Shown here: in pieces, positions 10,405 through 20,046 of the stretch
Layout: the number at the start of each line of letters is the position of its first letter
Numbering within the stretch: the first letter of the stretch is position 1
From: Bigelowiella natans CCMP2755
Taxonomy: Eukaryota; Cercozoa; Chlorarachniophyceae
Length of the DNA: 25,000 bases
Assembly (NCBI GenBank): GCA_000320545.1
Contig: ADNK01002363.1
Coordinates: forward strand, 1 to 25,000
Reading direction: 5' to 3'
The notes under the pieces: generated by a model
Database searches by the model: none
Seen by the model: only the letters and a program-made list of their open reading frames with translations
Told to the model about the DNA's origin: nothing
Program-made: the position numbers and the translations under genes

Positions 10405-13400
10405 TCAAACCATAATTTCATCTTGCTTTCCATCCTCTTCAGCAATTACTATTGTTTCCACATTAGAATCATGCTCGCTTCCAACATCTCCCTCAGCTAT
10501 AGCAACCGCCAGATGTTCGTCAGCTGATGTTGCCACTTGTTGTAGTCTAGCTGCTCTTCGGGCTTTGGCACGTTGTCGTCTTGCATCTTCCCCCTTTGAG
10601 GAGGCATTGACTTTCTCATTAGTTACATTACTCACCCTAGATGAAGTTTGGTTTTGACTGGTAGGTGATTTACCTTTGATAGCTGCCCACAGATCTTGCT
10701 GTTTGGGAAATCTTGCAACCAATATGCCGGAATCATTTCGGTGCCTTGTGGAAGCAGCTCGACTATTATTCACTTGATGGTCGACGGTTGTGTCCTTTGA
10801 TGACGATACTTTTAGTTGGTGACCAATACCTTTCATGGGAAGTGGTTCATTCTCCGTTCCAATAATGGTAGAAGAAAGGTCGCCATTGCCCTCATTACTC
10901 TTTCGTTTATAGTTCTTTTTGTGTTCCGCCGATCTTCGACTCCGCCTATTAACGTATGTATTTTTAGTTGTTGGGGACAGGGTCAATTCAACGTCGCCAA
11001 TCAGCTTTGAAGCCATCCGAGCTGCTTCTTGTTTCCTGAGAAACTCTTCCCTACTCGCCTCCTCATCATCGTCGGGAAGAATCACAGGTATATCATTGCT
11101 CTCGAGTAGTTTACTTCCCACTTCGACTTGGTCGACCCTTGCAATCTCTTCTTCATTTCCCAGATTTTCATCACTATTTCTATCCTTTACATTCCTCTCA
11201 CCTACTTCGACCTCATCATCAGCAAGTTGATAGCTACCAGTTTCTGATAAGGCAACACTAGCTGTAGCTGTACTTTGAGACCCCCTTTTCTCTCCATGCT
11301 CTTTACGACTTGTGATACTGGGGGATGCATTTGTTGAATTTGGACTTTTTAGAACTCCTTTTTGATGACTTGCTGCCGTGCAGTCTACTCTTAAGCCCTC
11401 CTTTAAGTCATTCTTTGGAGTCGGTCGAGATTCACCAAAAGGATGCGGTTGATACTCGATGTTTCTAGTTTGCGACTTGCTATCATAATCTTCATCGATT
11501 GAGAATCGTTGACTGTTTGCAACTGAACTTCGGTTACTGCGAATCCTGTTACTCATGTATTTTCTTTCTGCATCGAGAACTTCTAAACTCACCTGGAAGG
11601 GAAAAACCATTACAACCGTGACGCAATTCCGGTTTGTGAATTTACCTGTAGTGAGTAAAGTGCGACACCAGGTGAAAATCCTAGATACTCTGATAGTGAA
11701 GATGAGAGGGCGTCTAATGTATTATAGAGATCCGATTTTGTGTCCTTTGCTTCCTTTATCAAAGACCTTAACGAACGAAAATTATCAAAATATTGCGATA
11801 ACATGTCGGCTAAGTTCATGACAACTTTTGTGATCTTCTTTTGGAGCGGTGATGGAATTCGCCCATCTTTTGTACAGCTTCAATAAATTTGGAAAACCAC
11901 TGGATTATTTCTCTTAGATTATCAAGCTTTGCTGCAAGTCTTCGGTATGACTGCGAAACTCTAGTCTTCCGAGATGGAGTCTTTGATCCTTCCTGTTGAT
12001 TTATAATTTATACTTTTATTGATATATCGAATTATGTGCTACGTCTTTAATGCTGCATTACAGTTGACTGCGTCAAGTCTGCCCTTTCTATAATTTCAAG
12101 GATAACCTATAGAATATAATAATCCTATCATGTATTATTTCGCCACAGATACACCCATTACAGTACCTTTGAACCTATAACTTCCCATGATATTTCTACC
12201 AAATCTTCACATGCAAATTTTCCGTTCGGGAGAAAACGGATCAAAAAAGTAGGCGGGGCTAAGTCCCTATTAGCTTCTATCAGTCTTGACAACGAGGATG
12301 CACTAGGAGTTTCACAGATGACCTGATGATCCATCATGTGACACGGAATATCCCACATGCAACTTGAACTTACTTTAATAGATGCAGCCACCGTATCTGC
12401 CAATGCATCCCAATGGGAATCTGTAATTTTGATAGTGCATTTTCCTTTTTTATTGTATTCACCATTGTTGATCTCTGAATGAAAGAAGCTTTCGAGAGGC
12501 TTCGAATCAGCAAGCTTGTACGTGTTTACAGCTTTTTGATCATCTTCTTCATCTTGTTTTGTGTTGCTGACCCCAGGGCTCGAGTTTCTGTTTATTTCAC
12601 CTTTTCCCATTTCGGGAAGGACTTCTGAAATTTTCCCCAATATGTATGTCAAATACCCATGCTGGTGTAATGCTACGCTCTCCATTCCTAACCTGATCGT
12701 ATTTCTTTTTTTTAGATGGAGACTCATCTTAAGCGATTTTGAATTGTTTATTGCGATGTGGTATCCTACCTCGCTGCAACTGAAGCCTTTACAATAATGT
12801 CCAGCGAACGTTTGACGAATGATTCACGAGTTTTAGGGTGTCCTTTTGTATTTGATGAAACATGAACATTTTTCTACAAATGAAATAGAACTGATAAATT
12901 ACTCAACAATGTTTCAAGATCAAGCATTCCAAGAACTAAGATTGTCTGATGAGCAAATCAATTAACATTTTAACTTTATTATAAGCAAAGTTCTCACCTG
13001 GCGCAGAAATAGTATTGCCAATGATTGTTCATCCTCAGGGTCCTGACCACCTGACTGTATATGGATAATGTATTCGGAACGGAAACAGTTCATGAAATGA
13101 TAAATACAATGAATATTTTCAGGTTGTCATTGAACCTTCCTAGAAGCAATGCTTGCATCTTCCTTGGGGACATCAGTAACACAAAAGTCATGCAGATGAA
13201 GCTTCCACCTTACTCTAATATCAATTTCGTCAGGCAGGATTGGTCTGCAATTTTATCTATTAAATAAATACCTGTTGGCTACCAACTCTGTCCGAAATTC
13301 TACATCATAGGTTAGGCGGTGTTCAAAATTTTTCATTTCTGCCACCCAATTATTTGAGTCTATAGATCTCTGTGCAATACAATAAAATATTAAATCTTTA

Positions 13401-13705
13401 AAATTAAATTTGAGCATTGTCATTTCCAATACAATATATGCATAACTTAGGAAATGTTTGGCTCATTATTTCCACGTTTTGCAATGGAAGATAATAAATT
13501 CGTCCCAATGAAATTGACAAACCAATTTTGTGAAGATGTCCACAGACTTCGGCAGCTGACACATGAAACACATTAAACGAAAATCTCGGGGAAAGAAAAT
13601 ATTTACAATTTTTGAAGGGCCAACTCCTTCACGTTGCTTCTCTACAGTTTCATATGAACTAAGAGCAGAATTATCACCAATTAATGGCACGATGGACATC
13701 ATCAT
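10405..13705 (-). CDS. Coiled-coil protein with long acidic/basic tail, 11 exons, about 842 residues
   Basis: Predicted reverse-strand exons are 13607-13705, 13476-13555, 13272-13367, 13214-13244, 13136-13162, 12998-13054, 12770-12873, 12167-12704, 11876-11992, 11646-11837 and 10405-11592. All junctions are GT-AG and phases agree to the stop. The ATG at 13705 is the first of three tandem ATGs directly after an in-frame TGA. The N-terminal half is mixed helical (NNWVAEMKNFEHRLTYDVEF; FVKRSLDIIVKASVAA). The middle looks coiled (SYRRLAAKLDNLREIIQWF; FDNFRSLRSLIKEAKDTKSD). The last exon encodes about 395 polar, probably disordered residues with alternating acidic blocks (LPDDDEEASREEFLRKQEAA) and basic ones (RRSRRSAEHKKNYKRK, RRQRAKARRAARLQ). 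No catalytic motif or named domain is recognised. Scaffold or cytoskeletal roles are plausible but unproven. The 27-nt and 38-nt introns are unusually short. The small exons are the least certain part. Confidence 0.55.
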
Positions 13706-14154
13706 TCATTGCAAATCATGGAACACTCAGACCCTGCTACACAACAAATCTTTCGACACAGTCTTCCGATTGCCTAGATTACAACAAGTAGAATCTCAGC
13801 ACCATTGCTTCGGCGCAGTAAAAGCCAACGTGAAATCATCACTACAACATTCGACCTGGCAACATGAGGAAGCCATCCTTCAAACTTGACCAAGTTGTTG
13901 CTTTGCGGTCCGACACCTGAAGAAAACCGGTTTTCCGAGTCATCTCCAACAACGGAGATTATCCGGAGAGTCTCCTATATCATCCACTGATGCTGATTGA
14001 TGGATGATGCGTCTTGTTTTTTGCGTGATGAGGAACATATTTCTCATACCGCCCTTTCTCCTGAATTCCCGCCTTGGTGGGTGAACATTGGTTGTCGTAG
14101 GCTGACTGAAGCCTGCGTTTGGTGGATAATTGATCTCGATCAGTGGCACCAACG
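13706..14154. promoter_or_regulatory. Divergent spacer before the 7TM gene
   Basis: These roughly 450 bp separate two outward-reading gene starts (13705 reverse, 14155 forward). Open frames on both strands here have neither splice context nor recognisable composition. No TATA box or other core promoter motif stands out. A short GGAGATTATCCGGAGAGTCTCC-like inverted segment (about 13955-13976) might form a small hairpin. Confidence 0.35.
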
Positions 14155-15298
14155 ATGGGGTCCAACTCAGCGATGATTTATGGCCCGAGCGATTTTACGA
14201 AGGCGGGGATTTCCGTCGTCCTCTTCGCATATCAACTTTTCCTTACTTTTCGAGATCGGGGAAAGGTTGAGTTAACGAAAATCTAGTGCAGAGTTAATCA
14301 TAATTCACCTCACATGATTACTCATAGGTATCAAACACCGCGATAGTGAGAATCCGACGGGCATCCCTTTTTGCCTGGCCTCCGATGATCATTTACTACG
14401 TGGTACAACTTCACTCAAAGATTAATATCGATTCTCGTGCACAAAATTACTTTTTAAAATATCAGGGAGCCCATGAACCTCTGAGATTGGGCTGGAGAAC
14501 ATACATAATAACTAATTCACTGTTTACGGTTACCTCAAATTCAATTATAGATTTCTAAATCGTAATATAGAATTTCCATTTTTTAGGTCATTCTTTTGGA
14601 TATTCTGCTGTATTTAGCTCTTGTTGTATCACGGGCTCAGTATCGAATTACCAACAGATCTAAACTTATTCCCAGCATTGGACCAAAGCTTATTGCAACA
14701 GGTGCCTAACAAGGTTGATGGAGTAACTTTGACTCAGACTTACTTTGAATTAGGAATTATAATCCTTTCGATGTCCTTCGTCACTGCAGTTGTGGCAGTA
14801 CTTGCAACAAATAGGATCGCCTTCAACGTAATCCGTCATTTTGGAACTGCTGTAACCCTGTCACTAGGCGGAAGTTATTTCGTATATACTCTTGTCCGTT
14901 TGAGGTTTGCTATCCTGAAATCAAGAAAGTCTCTTCAAATGGTGGTCAAACCAAACAAGTCCGATTTAAAAGCTTCTGAAGTCCTTTGTACTGGTCCTCC
15001 AACGCAGCAAGAGGACGAGGGAATGAAGATTGTTAAGGACCCTCGAGAAATAATAGAAAGAAAAATTTTGAGAAAGATGCTTGTCTTGACTATTTCTTGT
15101 ACAGTCATCGCACCAATTGTAATTACATCCTCCGTTTTTACTGGAATCATACAGCTCCAGCAAGGATTAACCTACAGCGAGGACAATGACCTGGAAAATG
15201 ACAATTACATGCCAGTGTTGGACTTCACCACTTGGCTTGCCATGATTGTCAATGCGCTCTACATGTACTACGCCTATTTTGGTCACCGTAGAGCTTAG
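14155..15298 (+). CDS. Seven-transmembrane protein, GPCR-like topology, five exons
   Basis: Exons are 14155-14265, 14328-14402, 14466-14528, 14587-14625 and 14702-15298. Introns are 58-76 nt, and GT-AG borders and phases all agree, giving 294 residues. The ATG at 14155 is the first in an open frame; an in-frame ATG at 14173 is an alternative. Splicing yields exactly seven hydrophobic segments, at about residues 16-34, 48-66, 78-97, 110-132, 144-164, 222-246 and 270-289. A long charged loop lies between helices 5 and 6 (about 167-220, including KPNKSDLK and EDEGMKIVKDPREIIERK), the usual position of a cytoplasmic G-protein loop. An acidic loop (SEDNDLENDN) precedes helix 7, and the tail is short (FGHRRA). 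No class-specific motif (DRY, NPxxY) is seen, so receptor function is inferred from topology only. It lies directly upstream of, and co-oriented with, the REJ/GPS receptor gene. Confidence 0.6.
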
Positions 15299-15939
15299 TG
15301 ACTTTGTGAATTGTTTCATGATTCTGACAGCAAATCTAGTCGAAGAACAAATGTCAGTGACATTCAACACGAACATGGAGGTTTCCCACTTTGACATTGC
15401 GATTTCTGTCGCTGATGCTTTGCACCTTGTGCACGTGAACGTTGCAGCGCTGGAAGAGGCTCAATGAACACGTGCTGGCGTGCGTGCAGAGGTGTCTAGG
15501 TGTGAAGCTTGTTCACGCTGAACAATGGACACAACTAGGACAGGTCAACAATCCAAGACGTGATCAGTCATTGTGCACAAACTTCGTGGGCATTGGAAAC
15601 ACCTGTGTTGCCACGTTGCAGTCATGGCTGACAAACACGCTGGCACGGCGTGCTGGCGTGCTTGTGTGGACGACAAGAAAGAACAAGGGCTGGACATCAC
15701 AATCGCAGAACTCATGTCGTTTGATGTGTGAAAAGTGAATCTGCGTACATTTCAATCAATTGCACTCCAACAATGTGAACAGCATGCGGTTGAATGCAGC
15801 ACGATGAGATGCACACCCTTCACACGTGTGTGGGCCATTCAATCTGGGTCCTGTCCTCATGGATTTGCCGTGACGTCTCGGACGAAATTGCACGCGGAAC
15901 AGGCCATCGGAAGCTCCAACAACTCTATATAACCCTACA
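15299..15939. other. Spacer upstream of the REJ/GPS gene
   Basis: This stretch has three overlapping forward open frames (15246-15932), but their translations lack hydrophobic or domain patterns and splice signals. CACGTG/ACGTG words are frequent. It should contain the 3' end of the 7TM transcript and either the promoter or missing first exons of the REJ/GPS gene. No signal-peptide exon was found. Confidence 0.4.
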
Positions 15940-18900
15940 ATGTCCCCGACCGAATATCCAACAGTGGTTCCTACGAACTCGCCATCATCTAAAGTATTAT
16001 TTTAATAACTTATCAAGCATCAAGTCCAAATTAAAACAACTTCCTCATAGAATTTCCCTCGTTTCATGATGTATCTCAGGTTCCAAGCTCTAGCCCATCT
16101 GTTTCGCCTTCAATGCGCACCATGTCTCCCACAATAACAGCATTAAATATAACCCTTGAAACCAGAAGTGAGATCGTATCGCTTAGCTCTGCAGTGCGTA
16201 TCACTGCCTTGGCGGAAATTTCTATTGAAGGAACGCCTGGGGGTGAAGTTGTTGGTGACGTTGTCGAAGGATATCTGTACTCCTGGAGTTACTTTGATTC
16301 CATCCAGAATGAAACCATAGAGCTTCCAGACGACGCACCAACAGTGGTTGTGCCAGCATATTCCCTACAACCGTCGATGTATGTATTTCAGGTGCGCGTG
16401 ACAGCCCTCCCATCTCTTCTTCAAGCTGAGGTAAATAGCATATTCATTGCTCATATTCAGCATCCATCATGATTTATCATCCCCAATACTCACGATATGA
16501 ACTTAAGTAAATGAGTTTTATCTTCAGAATTCTTTGTTGGTGCAAATGGCACCTCTTCCAGTGATCGCAGGGATTACCGTCGAGCCACAGATAGGAACAG
16601 CCTTTCTTCAAAACTTCACCATGTCAATTTTTCCATCTTCCCCACCACCGTTATTATTCCAGTTTGAGGAATCTGGATTTATACTTAAAAGTTTCTCAGA
16701 TAGCAACGTGCTTTCAACAGTTTTATCTAGTGGCGAAAAGAGAATCGTCGGTGTGATCCGAGATTCACTGGGAGGGGAATCGAATTTCACTTCTAATCCA
16801 ATTATAGTTGAACCCCAAACGCTGGATAATGTAATTCTACCACCATGTGAAACTCTTGAACAGACTATCACAAGCTTTCGTGGGGTGGCAGAATTTACGA
16901 GCTTTTCAATTGGTGGATCATCGGATCTGTCCGATTTGTCTGTGTTTGATGTTTTCCGTCAAACATTCGACCTCGCCTTCGCCTCTGAGAATTTTGATGA
17001 GCTTCTCCGATATCTTTCATTGAACCAAGATATATTGGCTAACGTCCCATTTCTTGAGGACGAGATTGTGGACGATTGCCCAATGGATGTCGGTATTGAC
17101 CCTATTCCTGGATCAGTCACCCCACAAAATGTGCCCTCCGCATTTTGTAACATAAATCTCCTGGGACGAAGTACCTCGGTTCCGTCTTCTTCGTTTGCAG
17201 GATTTGCGCAGACGGTGTGGAGAACTTTATTCTGTCTTCTGCGTGTGTTTATTCGTGATGCGCCGAATGTCCAAGGAAAATATACAAGATTCATCATTCA
17301 GGTTTGTTGGTAGTCTAAGCATATCCCAGAACCACTTCCATAGACCAGAATACAACTATAACGAGATCACAATTACACAGTATATTCATATATATCATGG
17401 AACTGCCTTTTCACTTACTTACAGCTTACTAGTACCTCTACGACGCAAGTGTCTTCTATTGGAAACTCTACGGAGGTGTCAGATGCAGCCAGTAATCTTC
17501 GTTCAACAGTATGCGCTGCACCGCCGTTTCAGTATCTGGAATCCCCACTGGGAAGCGAAACTGCGGGAATGATTAGCAATTTGTTCGTACTCGGAATACA
17601 AGCCGTTCTCCGAACAGATACTGGAATCTTTGGCTTCCTTGACGACTTTGGCATTCAACGATGCGGAGCAATTAACTTCGTTATTGATTTAATGGACTTT
17701 GGGGTAGTTTTCATCGTTTCATTTGAACCAAAAAATATTTTTGAGATTAAACACCGAAATCCAATCAGCATTTAACAGAGTATTAATTTAAATGCTCATG
17801 GTTATATCTTTAGCTACTGCTTCAAACTGGCCGAGGTCTAGGCGCAGGAGAGCCACCAGTGTTTTATCAAACTCAAAACTTCATTGCAAGCTCGGTCAAT
17901 GTTTTTGCAGATGCGAACATGATTACTAGCCAAGCTAACGGGATCCAAGTCCAAATATCCACGAGGATACGCATTATGAACTCTCGTCGGCGGCGGCGCA
18001 CAATTCTAAGTGTAAATTCTATTCTTCGAAATATTGCGGCGATTCGGGCCTGCCGTCGACTTCCTACGAGGAGAAGGTTCGGGAGCGACTCAACTTCCAT
18101 CAATCTACAACCCCCAGAAGATGAAAAGCAGGTATCGACTCAGATGCCAACACTAAGTCCGTCTCTTTCCTCAATGGCCCCGAGCTCCTCAACCCCTTCC
18201 GCTAGCCCTACCTCATCTCCCACAACTATTTCGCCAAGAACTGAATCACCAACTGCATCACCAACGACAACGACGCCAACGTCGCGCCCGTCCTCATCTC
18301 CTAGCTGGTCGCCAACCTTGGAGCCAACACTGAATCCCTCCATGAGTCCGCTCACGAGTCCTTCATGCTGCCCATCCTCTTCTCCTTCTTCTGCTGTACC
18401 GATTCCGGAGGATGACTTAATACCTGACACAGTAGTTATCCGATTTCCACGCGAAGGGGATACCTGCTACGATCGAGCGCCTGAATGCAATTTTTGGGAT
18501 CCTTCGATTACCGAATATAGCAGTCAAGGCTGCAGGTTGCTGAGTTTCTCTGATTCTGAGACTGTGTGCGAATGTAACCACCTAACAGAGTTTGTGGTCT
18601 TACAAGATCAGCTTGAATGTAAGGAAACCTTCAAAAGACAGTCGATCGCTTATATTGTCTTAGCGAGTCTATATGGCATAGAAATGTGCTTTGTATTTTA
18701 CGTTCTGACCAGAATTAGATTGAGGGGTACCAAGTATGACCTCTTCAAGGCTCTCTGCCTTCTTGGACAGACAGGGTTACGAATTCCACTCTGCATAATA
18801 TTGTCGGGAAATGCTGAAGATTTCAGTGCAAGTGGGCTTCCTCGCAATTGCTATCTGCTCTCGCCGCATATTATTTTGCAGACTTGTTTATAGTTGCGAC

Positions 18901-19396
18901 TCAACTGGATTTCATGCTTGGATCCAAAGGTTCCGGATGCTTGATACAAATGCGCTCAAGAATCTTCTCAAGCACGGGAACCAGCAAAACGTCAAAAACT
19001 GACAAAACTATGAGCGCCACTAGCAGTGCAGATACAAAGCAAAATCGGGGGGGGGGTTCTTCTAAGAATCATTTGCAGGTGAAAAATACGAACAAATCTG
19101 TCAAAGGGATGCAACGAGGCTCTCTCATGCGATTGACATCGGACTTTGTTGAGGACGGAAAATCTGAATTAAACAAAAGCGTGCTTGGGATCGAAGGAAG
19201 GTCTGAAATGATGGACAAGAGTGTAATTGGACTTGAGAATGATTCCGTGTCAGGATCACAATTGAATATCAACCAGAACAACAAACGGCTCAGCGCATCC
19301 GTGTCTGCGTCTGGAATGCAAATTTCATACCTTGGATCTCCACAAAGCCAACAATGTAGAAATAATCCAATCATTGCGCCAACACGCAATGTGTAG
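15940..19396 (+). CDS. REJ-domain / GPS receptor with P/S/T-rich stalk (polycystin-1 or adhesion-receptor like)
   Basis: Predicted exons are 15940-15993, 16080-16430, 16528-17301, 17425-17703, 17814-18825 and 18882-19396, with agreeing phases, giving about 994 residues. The N-terminus as drawn lacks a signal peptide, and the frame is open upstream of the ATG, so 5' exons are probably missing. Residues about 19-590 are extracellular; PAYSLQPSMYVFQVRVTAL fits the REJ pattern (…PA..L.P…Y.F.V.V…). Residues about 594-682 (18136-18400) form a Pro/Ser/Thr stalk. A GPS motif follows at 18485-18603: CNFWDP, GCRLLSF and CECNHLTEF, with the self-cleavage site expected between L and T. After it comes a hydrophobic helix (SIAYIVLASLYGIEMCFVFY), a second (LFKALCLLGQTGLRIPLCII) and perhaps a third. 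A Ser-rich cytoplasmic tail of about 150 residues with a Gly run at 19046-19058 ends the protein. Fewer than seven helices are seen, unlike adhesion GPCRs or polycystin-1. The junction at 18826-18881 is the weakest point. Confidence 0.7.
18136..18400 (+). repeat. Pro/Ser/Thr-rich coding repeat (mucin-like stalk)
   Basis: This in-frame stretch encodes loosely repeated SPT, PTSS and SPS units (for example ESPTASPTTTTPTSRPSSSP). It lies between the receptor ectodomain and the GPS motif. Such stalks are usually heavily O-glycosylated spacers. Confidence 0.8.
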
Positions 19397-20046
19397 CAGA
19401 TGCAGAGGATTAAACAGCGGGCTTTTGCAACCAAATATCTCAATATTTACTCGAATCATGGAACACCTATGTGCCGCACATGAATGTCCGCACAGATTTA
19501 TGACATTTACAAGAGTCAATCTCTTTTTGATGGTTTGCAAAAGCAACTAAATGTGCCTCGAATCTAGGATTTAAGCACTGCTTCGCATGTCATCTTACAC
19601 CTCATCAAGACTTAATTCATGGATGCATGTCGAAAGCACACAGCTTCATTTCTTGTGTGAACTGGCCTCCATCATTTTCACAGGCCAGCAAGCTGCGTCA
19701 CTAGCGATCAATTTCATGTTCATGGACGTAAATCAATGATTGGCAAACTTTGTTAGCAGGAGGCATTGCAGAGCGATGCATTGTCAATCTTGTGCATCGT
19801 AGTCCTTTCGAATCGGTGCAGCGGCCAGCATAACGCTCTACAATTAATTATCTAAAATACACATTTGTTCGTGAAAAATACATGAATGTACGGGTACGGC
19901 GAGCTCAATCGGCCCCTACAGCTAGACAGCGCGATGTAATCATGCACACATGCCACATTTACAACGTGGAGGAGAGCACTGAAATGTTCCTTTTTTGGGG
20001 CTTATGAGATGTACTCTTTGACGCAGATTAGTTTCGAATCCTTTAA
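19397..20046. other. Convergent spacer, no gene seen
   Basis: This region separates the ends of the REJ/GPS gene and the DUF89-like gene. Open frames are short and mostly shadows. The DNA is moderately AT-rich with no notable repeats, and I see no RNA gene. The intron-dense part of the window ends here. Confidence 0.5.

Noticed and set aside
14346-14558. Forward frame read straight through 14402-14466
   Set aside because: Read unspliced it ends in a stop and gives no membrane pattern. Splicing at 14403-14465 and 14529-14586 restores helices in phase.
17172-17201. GT-AG segment of 30 nt (GTACCTCG…GTTTGCAG) in the REJ/GPS gene
   Set aside because: It is a multiple of three and fully open, so retaining or removing it leaves the frame unchanged. 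The simpler reading as coding was kept.
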